This document shows positions 40,990 through 53,035 of a stretch of 64,000 bases of DNA, one piece after another. How positions within the stretch are numbered: the first letter of the stretch is position 1; the number at the start of each line of letters is the position of its first letter. The notes beneath the pieces are model-generated. The model had not been told where the DNA came from, did not search any database, and saw nothing but the letters and a program-made list of their open reading frames with translations. The DNA comes from Muscardinus avellanarius (Eukaryota > Chordata > Mammalia > Rodentia > Gliridae): positions 114,819,415 through 114,883,414 of the forward strand of contig OY726564.1 in the NCBI GenBank assembly GCA_963383645.1, read 5' to 3'. The position numbers and the translations under genes were made by a program.

Positions 40990-41243
40990 AGACCCTCAGC
41001 AACCTAAATGAGACTTTGTTTTAAAATAAAAAACAAAATAGGGCTAAGAGTATAGCTCAGAGGTAGAATGCCCGGGTTCAATCCTCAGTAGTGCACACAC
41101 ACACAAAGAGCTTAAGAGTAAAGTTAATTCCTTGGAGCCAAGTAAAAGACCCTTGGGTCTTGAGAGGAGGAAAAAGAATAGGAAAGGAGAATTGTAAGTT
41201 AAGGGAAGAATACACTTCTTAGCAGCTGTTAAATAACAGGAAC
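40990..41243 (+). repeat. Local duplication, copy 2
   Basis: 254 bp matching 39764-40015 with roughly a dozen differences. It lacks the SINE head that precedes copy 1. Confidence 0.92.
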
Positions 41244-41732
41244 TGTTAAGTAACATCCTTTTATTGTTCTGAAAGGCGAGTCGTAAAGAAGCTTGCATTA
41301 TTAAAGACTATATACATATGTGTCTAGCGTATATGTAGTTATGCTTTTTCCTAACTGTAAGGAGAAGGCCATCTGAAGCCACTTTGCATGTCCTTGGTCA
41401 GTCCACTACGTGGTGACATGCCGTAGCAGATGGTTATACTTGGAGGACCCTCACTGAACACGGCACAGTGGCCACTCCAGCCCCGTTACCTGGCTCGGGG
41501 ACGTACAGGCCCTGCCAGTTGGACTGGCTGATGGAGGGAGGGGTACGGAGCACTGAAGAGTGTCATCTGCTATAGTGCTCGGCACTGATGTTTTTGAGAC
41601 AAATGGGTAGCTCTTCTCCAAGATGAGTTAAACCCTCAGCGAGAGGCACCTATGAAACCTAGGAAGAAAGTATCAAAACAAACTCAGTCCTGGAAACTAG
41701 ATTATTCTGAGCCTTGAAGATTATTCTGAAGG
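41244..41732. other. Intergenic stretch
   Basis: No feature recognised. Confidence 0.4.
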
Positions 41733-42130
41733 AGCCAGGCATGGTAGAGCACGCCTGTAATTCCAGTCCTTGGGAAACTAAGACGGGAGGATCACAGGTT
41801 TGTTTATGGCCAGTTTCAGTGACTTAGCAAGACCCTGTTTCAAAAGTATAATATAAAAAGGGCTGAGGGTGCTGGGCGTGGTGGCGCAAGCTTGTAATCC
41901 CTGCGCTTAGGAGGCGGAGACAGGAGGATCACGCTGGTTCGGAGCCAGGCTCGCTGCCTTAAGAGACCCTGTTTCCAAATAAAAAATATAAAATAGGTCT
42001 GGGAGTGTAGCCCGGAGATAGAGGGCTTCCAGGAACCCTAGTACCGCCAAAGAAAAGGGGGGGGGGGGCGCTGAGGGTGTAGCTCAAAGGTATCATACCA
42101 CTGGGTTCAACCCTCCTCTTTTTAATAAAA
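41733..42130 (+). repeat. SINE split by a younger SINE (outer copy)
   Basis: Head at 41733-41870, tail at 42069-42130, interrupted in the GGGCTGAGGGTGTAGCTC motif. Confidence 0.8.
41871..42068 (+). repeat. B1-dID SINE, B1-B-box type, nested
   Basis: GCTGGGCGTGGTGGCGCAAG head and GGCTTCCAGGAACCC tail, ending in a G-run. CTGAGGGT is repeated on both sides. Confidence 0.85.
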
Positions 42131-42763
42131 AGATAATTCTGGAGGTAATGGATATTCCAAAGGGACACACCTCACCAATGCAGCTGGCAGAAAAAAGATT
42201 TGGGACATGAATTATGGCTGCAAATCCAGAAGATGGGTGCATAGTAAGCTTTCTCGTGCAAGCAGTTTAACTTAAACATTTAAGAAGACATGTATGTTAA
42301 GATGATGGTTTGGGAGTCCTTGAGTCAACCTTGAGCTAAATTCAGTGTCACAACAAATCCTATTAGTGTGTATAACCAAAATGTGTGAATAAAAAATAGT
42401 AAAAAACCCTAAAATATTTCACTCTCCCTGTCTGTAACATAGAGCTTGAAATGAGTGGACGTTGAGTATCGTGGATCTTGTTTTGTGCTTCCTATGTGTA
42501 AATGAAAATTACTATTCCCAAACATTCTTTTAATATGCAGTCACCCTGTTTTCCCCAATCAGATGGAAGGTCCTGCTAGTTTTGGTTAAAATTAAGGATT
42601 ATTGGCATCTTGAAAATAATTATAATAATAACGTACAGCTTGGCAACTTAAGTATTACTAAAGGAATTAGGCCTCACAAAACAGTGGTCAGCCAATCTGT
42701 GATCCACAAAAATATACCCAAGGGATGCTGAAACTATTCTTTTCCATGCTATTTACTGATGAG

Positions 42764-42764
<1 letters not shown>
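42131..42764. other. Intergenic stretch
   Basis: No feature recognised. Confidence 0.4.
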
Positions 42765-42810
<46 letters not shown>

Positions 42811-42819
42811 CGTGTGTGT
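42765..42819. repeat. (TG)n microsatellite
   Basis: About 27 TG units with one interruption (ATGCG), at the poly(T) end of a reverse SINE. Confidence 0.93.
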
Positions 42820-43009
42820 ATTGGGAATGGAACCCAAGAACATTCTGCCTCTGAGCTACACCCAGTCTTATTTTTTATTTATTTATTTTGAAACAGGGTC
42901 TTGCTAAGTTGCTGAGGATCTAATTTGATGGCCCCAAGCAAATTAGACCCTTTCCTCCTGTCCCAGCCTCCTAAGCACTGAAATCAGGCTTGTGCCCCGG
43001 TATCCAGCT
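42820..43009 (-). repeat. SINE, older copy
   Basis: ATTGGGAATGGAACCC to GTGCCCCGGTATCCAGC, with a small internal insertion near 42925. Confidence 0.78.
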
Positions 43010-43067
43010 GACAGTGCGTATCTTAAACCTTCACGGTAGGATCAGATGGACATGAAACCTGCATGCT

Positions 43068-43191
43068 TTGCTATGCTGCCCTTCTACATCTGAGTTATAT
43101 CCCAGCTCTATTTTGGTTTTTGCTTTTTTTTTTTTTTTGGTGGTACTGGGGATAGAACCTTTCTCCGGGCAACACTCCCAGACTATATATC

Positions 43192-43249
<58 letters not shown>

Positions 43250-43512
43250 TAAAATTTGGAAACAGGGTTTCTTAAACCAGCGTGCTGGCTTTGAACCTGC
43301 GCGCTCCTCCTGTCTCCGCCTCCCAAGCACGGGGATTACAGCGTGGGCACCACGCCCAGCATGGTTTTGCTCTTTTTTTTGGGGGGGGCGGGTTGGTCTC
43401 GGTAGGTTGCTGAGCACCTTGCCATGTTGCTGAGGCTATCCTCAAACCTGTGATTCTCCTGTCTCAGACTCCCAACTACTGAGATTATAGGCATGCACCA
43501 CCATCCCCGGCT
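43068..43512 (-). repeat. SINE split by a younger SINE (outer copy)
   Basis: Tail part 43068-43127 and head part 43361-43512, minus strand. Confidence 0.75.
43128..43360 (-). repeat. B1-dID SINE, nested, with expanded (TA)n linker
   Basis: Inserted with flanks TTTTGGTTTTTGCTTTTTTT and ATGGTTTTGCTCTTTTTTTT. The linker has grown into (TA)n at 43183-43246. Confidence 0.83.
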
Positions 43513-44109
43513 TCCTGTGGTTCCTTTATGCAAAGAAAAAGATGCTCCTTCTGGTAGATTCAGCCCCCTGCTGGGGGCACCAGGGGGCAGTAGTCAGTCA
43601 GTCAAGGGCTGTGTTCTGTCTGTTCCCCTCTGATCTCTTCTTAGCAGCCCTGTGGCTTAGTCCTACAAAATCCACAGTTTTCCAAATGATAAGACATAGG
43701 AAAATGGGCAATGAACTGATCCACACCAAGAGAGTACCAAGAGCACGTCTTGTACCCACGGGCGCAGGAAGGGCTGTAGGAGATGCTCTTCTGTAAGAGA
43801 TCTCACCTATTCTAGGCTAAATAGCCTCTAGCAAATCTCTATAATTCAATTTGCTACCATTGCTCCCCCCTCCCCCTTTGTGTTTTAAGAATGTTTCAGG
43901 GCACATGTTTTCCCAGAGTCCTTTTCTTCCCCAAGCTTCCCACAGTTTGAGCTCTGTTTCCTGTTTGCTTCTCCTGGATCTTTGCAGTGAGAAGCCAAAA
44001 GATTGTCTTACCATGGAAAATACCTCTGAGGATCATTTTCTAGGAAGGGTGGCACAGACGTTTCTAGCATGCTGCCTTCCAGTTCCTTTGTCAGGAAATG
44101 CATTCCAGC
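43513..44109. other. Intergenic stretch
   Basis: No feature recognised. Confidence 0.4.
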
Positions 44110-44252
44110 TTTATTTATTTATTTAGTAGTTATGGTGATTGAATTCAGGGGCATTCTACCTCTAAGCTACACCCCAAGCCTTTTGTATTTTGCATCAGGG
44201 TCTCACTAAGTTGCTGAGGCTAGCATCAAACTTGCGATACTTCTTGCTAGCG
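44110..44252 (-). repeat. SINE, 5'-truncated
   Basis: GGTGATTGAATTCAGGGGCA to CATCAAACTTGCGATACTTC. The outer head is missing. Confidence 0.72.
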
Positions 44253-44823
44253 GGTTATCAATTTCCCAAAGTGGGATGAAGATTTTATTCTATAACCTCC
44301 CCCCCAAATACTTCAGAAAGTCTTTCAGCTTGTCTGCTAACATAGTTCAACATGAAGAGAGATAACCTAATTTAGAGTCAAGATAATTACAGCTTCTTAT
44401 GCCACTGGTAATTTTTGTTTATTATCATCTATCACTATCATATAGACATTTTACTCAATTGCTTACAAATAAATTATGAAACCAAATGTTGGAAGCTGAG
44501 TGTAAATTATTTTACCCATAAGTGACCTAAAGAAGTTCCTGAATGGGCCCACCATTTGATTCTACATAAACATGCTCATGGCATTTTCTGTTTCTCTGGA
44601 ATATGTTAACAATAGGAAGAATTGAGTCCCTCCCAGAAGCTACCTGCCAAGTACTGGTCACTTTGTGTTTACTTTTCTCCCATATTTGCAGATCAAACAG
44701 AATTATACCCAATTCTGAAGCCCATACACATTCACAGTCCAACAAGAATTCACTGAGTACTTACTGTGTGTAGCGAAGACACTTTCTGCTTGAAATAATT
44801 TCAGTTCAAGAAATGTATTTCTT
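44253..44823. other. Intergenic stretch
   Basis: No feature recognised. Confidence 0.4.
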
Positions 44824-45066
44824 AGCGAGGTGTGACGGTGGGTGCTTCTGACCCCAGTACTTGGGAGGCTGAGACCGGAGGATTGCAGGTTGTAGGACAG
44901 CCTCAACAACTTAACAAAACTCTCAGCAACCTAGCAAGATCCTGTTTCAAACCAAGTCATCCCTGTTATCATCATCATCACCATTAAAAGGGCTGGGGGT
45001 GCAGGTCAGAGGTAGAATGTCCCTGCATTTAATCCCTAGTAACACATACAAAAAGAAAAAGAAATA
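44824..45066 (+). repeat. SINE, older copy
   Basis: GCGAGGTGTGACGGTGGGTG head, a (ATC)n expansion in the linker and a GGGGGTGCAGGTCAGAGG tail. Confidence 0.78.
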
Positions 45067-45739
45067 TATTTCTTGTAGAAAGAACTTGTTCTTCTGCCGT
45101 CCAGTAACTCAACATCAACACTCTTCCAGGGACCCACCACTGCTCCTGGACTTTGAGTAAAGGCAGAGTGGTGAACAGACAAGTTCCCAAGTGTATTTGT
45201 GTCCTCTGTACCCTTTTACTGTGACTTGTACATTTCCTTTGTTAATCAAAGATTCCATCAAATTTAATTTATGAAGGGTCAGAGATTAGCTGAGAGGAAA
45301 CAGAACAATAGATAACTGACAGCTTTGGACCCCCCCCCAGAAGAGAAGAGATGCTTAGAAGACCAACACCAAACAAACAAAATGGGACAGGAGGGAGAGG
45401 AAAGAGATGAAGGATGATAGGGAGGCAAACATAGGGTCACGTTAATTAAAACTCAGAGCAGAAGGAAGTGCTGGGACAGGTAAGATGGGGGAGCTTGAGG
45501 AAGAAACCCAGACGATCAGGGAATCAAGAGGTTTCCTGGAATTCACTTTTAAACAAGTGACTGGGTAGATGCTGTTTATGCACAGGGGGAGAGAGACAAT
45601 CAAGGGTCAGGGCTGTCAAGAGCCTGGGAGAATCGCTTGATGAAGTCCTGAAGACCTTGCTGTGGTCCTTGTACATTGGGTGCCATACCATCATCTTGTA
45701 TCCTGGAGTAACCTACATCCAGTGTGCCAAGTCAGCCCC
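45067..45739. other. Intergenic stretch
   Basis: No feature recognised. Confidence 0.4.
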
Positions 45740-45893
45740 ATGTTTGAGGCCTGCTACAGCAATATAGCCAGGCCCTCAGCAAGTTAGTAAGAGCCTGTTT
45801 CAAAATAAAAATAAAATGAAAAGGAGTGGGGATATAGCTTGGAGGTAAAATATCCCTGGGTTCAATCCCAGTGCCAAAAATAAAATAATTTCA
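45740..45893 (+). repeat. SINE, head truncated
   Basis: TGAGGCCTGCTACAGCAATA, then AGTGGGGATATAGCTTGGAG and GGGTTCAATCCCAG. Confidence 0.72.
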
Positions 45894-45950
45894 TAAATAA
45901 ATATCAACTTCCAATCACTTTTCTCAGTCTATGGAGATAATCTGTATCAA

Positions 45951-46832
45951 TGGGGCTGGATCTAGTGTTAAGCACAGGTCATTCTCCATGCCTTCCACAG
46001 ATATGAAACCTTTGTCTCTCCCTGCCTCTGCAGGTGGCGTATGCCTCTGAAACCAAACTCAGTGGAAGAGTCTCCGTTCTCCACAACTAAGACTGGGCTG
46101 GTCTGACTTCTCCATGTTCACCAGGATTGGATGGTCTGTGGTGATCCTAGAGATCCTATTAGTTGGGTCTAGTGTTAAGTGTAGGTATCCCCCCACACTT
46201 TCTACTGATCAGAGCCTGAGTCTGTCTGACCCTCTGCTATGTTCAACAACAAACTCTATCTCCACCTTCTCTGGGTTGAACCACAAAGTCTCAAACCCAG
46301 GGTGTTTATCGTCGCTGTGTGAGTCCCTGGGGGCGCCATGCTGGTCTTTCTCCTGCAGGGACCATGGCTTCACTTATGGTTTTGGTGCACGCTGGTCTGG
46401 ATCTCTGGAGGGTGTGGTGAGCTTGGCCGCCACTGCTGCAAGTTGTAGTGGTGTTTGCACAGGAGGAACTGATGACTTACAGTTCTGATGATCTGCAGCT
46501 GCTCACTTCAGGTCCTTGGCTGTTTTCCTGATCATTCCTGGATTCAGATGCAGTGAGTCAAGATGCTGCTGCCACAGGGCCGTTGGCTACCAGATGGGCT
46601 GGTTTCTTTTCTGGTGTTAAGCTCCGCTCTGGATCCCTGGAGGGTGTGGTGAGCTCGGCCGCCACTGCTGGAAGTTGTAGCCGGTGTTTGCACAGGAAGA
46701 AATGATGGCTCACAACCCCGATGGACTTCAACTGCTCGCTTCAAGTCCTTGGTTTTCCTTTTCATCTCTGGAGCTGTGAGGCAAGATGGTGCTGCCAGAA
46801 GTCAGGCGGATTTCTTTTCTGCTCTCTGATAT
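45951..46832 (+). repeat. Tandem promoter-like monomers, probable L1 5' UTR
   Basis: Two diverged units share GGTCTAGTGTTAAG-type text (45953 and 46163). Two closer units of about 225-232 bp share GGAGGGTGTGGTGAGC and GCCGCCACTGCTG (46401 and 46633). Both of the latter contain AAGATGSTGCTGCC (46560 and 46783), which is YY1-like. Rodent L1 5' UTRs are built from such monomers. I see no ORF1 after them, so this would be a truncated relic. Confidence 0.5.
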
Positions 46833-47796
46833 CCCTTCTATCTATCATTTTTATTCCTCTACTGATAGTATTTTCTGGCTTTGTAGAATGCTATTTTTGA
46901 GGCAATGGAAATCAGGTGTCAGCAGGACTGGAATGTGCTGCTTCCCTCGGTCACCATCTTCCTACAAGTCCAGCTTTAGTTTTAATTTTTTTTCTGAGAA
47001 AAAATTTTAGAGAGAATTTTCAGCTTTTAAAAAAACCTACCTATACCCCAGGTTCAAGAAAAATGCTGCCCTTCTTATCTGTTAAGCACGTGATAAACCT
47101 CTGAGCATAAATGCTTGGATTTCACTGATCATATATGGATCAGTCTATGAAGTATGTCTGTTTCCTGTAAGGAAGTGCCTCTGATATGTCTGAAGTGGAA
47201 TTTAGGCTCTGGCAGCAGGGCTGCAGGCATATTTCAACCCAGATTAAAGAAGGGCTGATATAAGTGTACAAGAAAGCTGGTGGCCTTTGAGCAAAGAGTG
47301 CGGCTCTTTCTCAATCACTAAGCACGTCTCATGACCAGCAGCTCAGAGCAAATATAAAAATCCATGACAGATGGTGGGGTGCCCAGACAGACACCAGAAG
47401 GAAGTCACCAGACCCAAGCAGTAGCTCTGGTGACTGTGAGCTTACTGTCCTCAAAGGACAGAGAATTCTCACAGTTTCTCCAATCACTTGTTGGGTGACA
47501 TTTGTTCTTTTGACCCCACCAAGCTGAGTTTCATAGGTAATATTGTACATTAAGGTTTCATATCAATCTGGGCAATTAGTCTTATTTAAAGCCTCCATTA
47601 TTAAATCATGTTTCCACATTTGACAAAAGCAAAATTTTCTGTTGTTGCCACTGCCAATATTTAGTTATTTGTCTCCTTTTCTCTCTCTTTTTCTAGTCAG
47701 GCAATGCCCCAGTTCATGCTGCCTATTGTTAATCCTCGAAAAGCCCACCAGTTGGTAATAGTTCTTGTACCCCTCACTTCCCTGATTAAAATCCTA
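46833..47796. other. Intergenic stretch
   Basis: No feature recognised. Confidence 0.4.
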
Positions 47797-47994
47797 GCAC
47801 TGGGCGTGGTGGTGCACACATGGAATCCCAGTACGTGGGAGGCTATGACAGGACGATCCCAGGTTCAAAACCAGCCTCAATAACACAGTGAGATCTTCAG
47901 CAATTTAGTGATATCCTGTTTCAAAATAAAACAATGAACTAGGTCTCGGTTGTATCCTGGAGGTAGCATGCCCCTGGGTTTGATTCCCAGTAGA
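47797..47994 (+). repeat. SINE, older copy
   Basis: CTGGGCGTGGTGGTGCACAC head and GGTTTGATTCCCAGTAG tail. Confidence 0.82.
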
Positions 47995-48469
47995 AATTAT
48001 ATATATCTATATATCTGCTTCCAATTTTGCTCAAATTATAATCTCCAAAGTGAGTATACTAGATAACTTGTATTCATTTTTAAATTTAAAACATAAGAAA
48101 TAAATAAATTAATTAATTCTTGAAAATAAATGAATGAAAACAAATTCTTGAAAAATATAATAATAAAAATAAAAATAGATTAATTCTTGATTTATCTCCC
48201 ATGCCTAACCACACCACAAGGTTAGGACAATAACCTAACAGTCCAGCATAACTCTCTGTCTTTCTGACATTGTCAGAGGACCACATCTGTAGGAAAGAGG
48301 GCTCATGATGTCTTCATAAAGAAGTCATAAAAATGGGGTCGTTTCCAGGGGGGATTTCAAGAAGGACTTGCACTGGAATTTTGGTCACTCTGAAATTGCC
48401 TGTCCTAGCAGACTGCTGCAGAAGGTCTAAATGCTGGAGGAAAAGGTCAGTGTTGTAGCTCACAGATCC
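47995..48469. other. Intergenic AT-rich stretch
   Basis: Short simple AT repeats; nothing else recognised. Confidence 0.4.
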
Positions 48470-48800
48470 TCACCCCCATATCTTCAATGACTGTGTATCA
48501 TCTCAAAGATAAAGTTCAAATCCCTTTGTCTGAATCTAAGACTTTCCTGAATTTATCCCAAATTACCATTTCCATCCTGTTTCAAGAACACTGTTAAACT
48601 ATTCCTCCTAAAGCAATCTTTCTATTTCATTTATCAAAGGTTACGTACCCTATTATGACCACATAAGCTTCCCTTTTCTGTTTTTTTTTAACATTTCTAC
48701 ACCTCATTTAATATCTACTTTAAGCCCTACATTCATGAATCCTACTCTAACCTTTTAATCCACAGTGAGGGCTCTTTTCTCTAAACTTCTAAAAAATATG
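48470..48800 (+). repeat. Ancient LINE-like repeat (probably L2)
   Basis: CAAAGATAAAGTTCAAATCC, TTCCTGAATTTATCCCAAAT and ACTATTCCTCCTAAAGC match old mammal-wide repeat text that I associate with L2-type elements. Confidence 0.4.
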
Positions 48801-49082
48801 TCTGCACAAATCTACTACTTAAATAAAGAGGCTTACATTAGTATGACCACACAATTTATCATATAAACAAAACACTTTTGAGAGCAAAATAAAGCCATTT
48901 TAATAATTTTCCAGGACAACAGTGTAAATCAGGACCATTTTGAACAAATTGGGATAGGTGGTTCCTAGATCTAATGTTTATTATCCAGCTAGATCTTCAA
49001 AGTCAGAACCATGTATCTTAAACTCTTCTATGAACTGAAAATTTATCTAAATATGAGTTTAATAAATATGGACAATGGATGG

Positions 49083-49130
<48 letters not shown>

Positions 49131-49569
49131 TCTTAACATTCACATGCAAAAAAAAAAAAAATCAAGCTTGAAAAAAACCCATTGTCCTCTGATACAAGAA
49201 AGAAGACATTCAGCTGAGGTTGGCCAAGTAAGATGAGTACCATTGAATCTGCCCAAGTAGGAGAGAGTGCAATGTGGATAGCTTGTGTTGGTGGAGTAAT
49301 TGGAATCAAAACCTAAACGGGTTGTGTTCAAAAGAAATTGAGAGGAGGGTCCCTGGGAGCAGGAATCTCATGCAACTAGCCTGATTATCCAAGACTCATA
49401 TGGAACTGCTGGGCTTATCTAGAAGTACAGCTAGGTGGCGCATGCATGGAGGAATTGGAAAGTGTGTGGTTTAGCATGGATAAGGCACAGGGAATCTGTG
49501 GACACTCTCTGAGTATGGCTTCTGTCTTTTCAGAAGGAGACAAGCTCATCACTTAAGAATGAAGGCAGG
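48801..49569. other. Intergenic stretch
   Basis: Holds a (TA)n run at 49088-49127; otherwise nothing recognised. Confidence 0.4.
49088..49127. repeat. (TA)n microsatellite
   Basis: About 20 TA units without interruption. Confidence 0.95.
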
Positions 49570-49803
49570 AAGCCAGGTGTGGTGACACACTCATGAAATC
49601 CCACTTCTTGGGAGGCTGAGACTGGTGGATCTCAGGTTCATGACCAGCCTCAGCAACTTTTCAAGGTCCTCTGCGACTTAGTGAAACTGTGTTCCAAAAC
49701 AAAACAAAACAAAACAAAACAAAACAAAACATCAAATGGGGATGGGGGTGTAACAGAGGTAGAATGCCCCTAGATTCAATCATCAATACCAAAATAAATA
49801 AAT
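49570..49803 (+). repeat. SINE with (AAAAC)n linker
   Basis: AGCCAGGTGTGGTGACACAC head, seven AAAAC units at 49696-49730, then a degenerate tail. Confidence 0.8.
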
Positions 49804-49869
49804 CGGTGTCTGAGGAGTAGGAATGGTGTGGAGCTGTCTTCTAGGAGAGTGGGCTGATAAGTGGACCTT

Positions 49870-50300
49870 GGGAAATGTGGTATTTCAATCAGCATTCTCA
49901 CCCCTGTGACCCAAGACGCCTCATGACAACAACTTAGAGGAAGGAGAATTGTTTGCTCGCAGGTCTGAAATTTCAGGGGTTCAGTCCGTGTTAGGCCAGG
50001 GGAAGTCTGCGGAGCTCAGCGCAGTGTCAGGAAGCAGAGAGAGAAGAGTAAAGCCCTTGACTGATCTTGGCTCTTACATCACAGAGGCCAAAAGCAAGAG
50101 TGAGAACTCCTGAGGGAGTTCCTGGACACATGTGCTGTCCCCAAGGCCACATCGCGGAGACCTCCCTCCAGCCACGCCACTTGCCTCGGTTACCACCCAA
50201 TGCAACCATGACAATGGGCTTATCCACTGATTGAATTAGAACCCTTGTGACTTAGTTATAGCAACTCTGGACATTAATATGTGAGCTCTTCAGAAGGCCT
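49870..50300 (+). repeat. Old interspersed repeat, family not named
   Basis: AGGTCTGAAATTTCAGGGGT, CCAGCCACGCCACTTGCC, GTTACCACCCAATGCAACC and CCACTGATTGAATTAG recall an old LTR- or DNA-type mammalian repeat. I cannot name it safely. Confidence 0.4.
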
Positions 50301-52104
50301 TCTACATCCCCTACAAACCCTAACATGTGGTGGGATTGACAGGCAGCAAGGAAGGGGCCTGCTTGAAGTTAATAGGAATTTGAAGGGAGACTGAGGAACA
50401 CAAATTTGTAGTACTTTTTTCAACTATGACTGGCTGCATAGGGGAAGACCTAGGGTAGGCAGAGCATGGGATTTAAATAGGGTTGAGATTTAGCCAAGAG
50501 ATGTTAGCGGCCCCCAAATCAGCAAATTGTCTGTAGGATGACAATGGGAAATATTTATACCTGGCTTGTGTCCCCTCCCCAGAGCCAGTGAGCAGTGCCG
50601 GAGCCCACAGTGCCAGAGCCCGCAGCACATTGCAGGGAAACAGGTAAAACCCTATGTCTGTGTGCTGCTTGAGGTGGTGAAGGATCAGTGTAAAACACAC
50701 GCAGGCCAACACCGATGGTGCTAAACGTGAGCTAGCCAAGAGGGCCCCACGTGAGAAGCCCCTCTACTCAGATTTCCATGCCTGTCCTTCCTCTCTTCTC
50801 GCATTTGCTGACTTGGCTCAAGATGAAACAGTAGCTCGGATTGTGCTGGGGGGATTTTTTTATATCCCAATTCAATGTCTTGTGTTTCCTGTATTTGTGG
50901 ATTGCTGCTTCCTCAGTTTTGATTGCTGATGAGAATAGACATAATATCTTGTCTCTGGGGCTCGGAATATTTCCACGCATGGATTAACCCATCAGTCACA
51001 CATACTAAACTCCAGCTGATAGAAGAGTGTAAGACACGTCCTGATTTTGAAGGTCTTAAAATCTTATTAAGTGCTAAATCCTCCTCACCTAAATGGCAAG
51101 TGATAGAAACCTTTTTTTAGGAGTTCAGAGAAGAAACCAGCATCTCAAGTTTTCGGACACACTTCACAGAGCTGGGTCTTGAGATGTAGCAGCTGCTAAA
51201 TTGGGAAGAGAAAACAAAGTGGTCCTGGAAAAACTATTGATGGAAAGGAGATTTAATAAGGAAAGGTTGACAGCTTCAGTAGGGAGGAGGCTTTCCCTCT
51301 GCCTGGTAGGGGCACCGTGCTAGGGAGTAGATGTTCAAGCCAAATCATAGGGCCTAAAGAGCTGACTAAGGGACTTTGCCTGAATCCTTGAGACGGCTGG
51401 ACGCCATTTAAGGTTTTTAGCAAAAGAGTCATGGTGTGGAACACGAGGCCTGGGCCAATCTAGCAGAATGTCGATAGGGCAGGATATATTTTGTAGAAGG
51501 GCTGGAAATAAATAATATATATATAATGTTTGTTAAATGACTGTACTAAAATTTATGATCTTTATCCATATTTCTTAACCATCTGTTTTCAATTTTTTAT
51601 TACTAAAAACAGCATCACAAAGAGAATTCTCATGCATAAATCTTGGGGCATAGTCCTAATTATGCTGGCAAACAGGTCAGCATGTAGAAATACTTTTATT
51701 TAAAAATTTGATCTATAGTGCTCAAATTATCATCTAAAAAATCTACACCAACTACATGCCCCAAATTGGCATATAAAATTTTTTACCCCAGAAATAATCC
51801 TGGGCCAGTATTCCTACCTATTTTTGCTTATTTCTGGAAAAAGGGAGCTATTTCTTAATCAGTGTATATTTCTTTGAGTGTGAGGTTGATGAAGTTGAAT
51901 AATTTAGAACTTTTTATTTTGAATTTCTTTTCCAGCAGTTTCTTTTCCTGTTGGTTGCAGTTACTGTTTTTTTCTGTTTTATAAAGGCTCTTTTTATATA
52001 CACATAGGCATCTCTACATATCTGTGATAAGTGCTGCACACATTTTTTTTTTAGTTTTTCATTTGCTTTTAACTTTGTGGAAATTCTTGATACAAATTAA
52101 TTTT
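50301..52104. other. Intergenic stretch
   Basis: No gene, RNA or repeat that I can name. Confidence 0.4.
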
Positions 52105-52278
52105 AGCTGGGTGTGAGAGCACATTCCCATAATCTCCATGCTTGGGAGGCGGACACAGGAGAATTGCAGGTTTGAAGCCAGCCTCAGAAATTTAGGGAGA
52201 CCCTGTTTCAAAATAAAAAGGCTAGGAGTATAGCTCAGAGGTAGAATAACCCCAGGTTTAATCTCTACCAAATAAAAA
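52105..52278 (+). repeat. SINE, older copy
   Basis: AGCTGGGTGTGAGAGCACAT head, GGTTTGAAGCC box; first of a run of SINE pieces up to 53155. Confidence 0.78.
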
Positions 52279-52300
52279 AATTAAAATTTAAAATAAGAAA

Positions 52301-52363
52301 TGCTAGTGTATAGCTTGAAGGTAGAATGCTCTTGGATTCAATCCTCAGTACCAAAAATAATTT
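52301..52363 (+). repeat. ID-like tail fragment
   Basis: TGTATAGCTTGAAGGTAGAA and GGATTCAATCCTCAGTACC. Confidence 0.65.
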
Positions 52364-52389
52364 TTAAAATCAGTTTTTAAAAAATTTCT

Positions 52390-52525
52390 CAGCTAGGTAT
52401 GGTGGTACATGCTTGTAATCCCCGTACTTAGGAGGCTGAGACAGGAGAATTGCAGGTTTGAGGCCAGCCTTAGCAATTTAGCAAGACTCTAAGCAAACTA
52501 GCAAGGTCCTGTTTCAAAAATAAAA
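52390..52525 (+). repeat. SINE head fragment
   Basis: AGCTAGGTATGGTGGTACAT head up to CCTGTTTCAAAAATAAAAA; its tail is missing. Confidence 0.75.
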
Positions 52526-52528
52526 ATA

Positions 52529-52647
52529 ACCCAGGCGCGGTGGCGCATGCTGGTAATCCCCGCGCTTGGGAGGTGGAGACAGGAGGATTGCGCTGATTCG
52601 GATTAAGCCTTGCTGTCTTAAGAGACCATGTTTCATGTTTCCAAATT

Positions 52648-52696
<49 letters not shown>

Positions 52697-52795
52697 GTAT
52701 GTATATAATAAGTCTGGGAGTGTAGCCCGGACATAGAAGGACTTCCAGGAAACCCAGTACCACCAAAAAATAAATAATAAAATCAAAATCAAAAT
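52529..52795 (+). repeat. B1-dID SINE, B1-B-box type, expanded linker
   Basis: CCAGGCGCGGTGGCGCATGC head, a (TA)n and (TATG)n linker at 52664-52708, tail ACTTCCAGGAAACCCAGTAC. Confidence 0.83.
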
Positions 52796-52799
52796 AAAA

Positions 52800-52989
52800 G
52801 CTGGGTGTGGTGGTGCATGCTTGTAATCCCAGCATTCGGAAAGCTGAGACCAGAGGATTATGGTTCGTGAACAGCCTCAGCTGTCCTCCGCAACTCAGTG
52901 AGACCCTGTTTCAAAATAAAGAATAAAAAATAGGGCTGGGGATATAGCTCAGAGGTAGAATGCTCCTGGGTTCCATCTCTAGTACTGCA

Positions 52990-53028
<39 letters not shown>

Positions 53029-53035
53029 ATATAAA
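52800..53035 (+). repeat. B1-dID SINE, tRNA-B-box type, with (AAAT)n
   Basis: GCTGGGTGTGGTGGTGCATG head, GGGTTCCATCTCTAGTAC tail, then (AAAT)n at 52988-53030. Confidence 0.85.
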
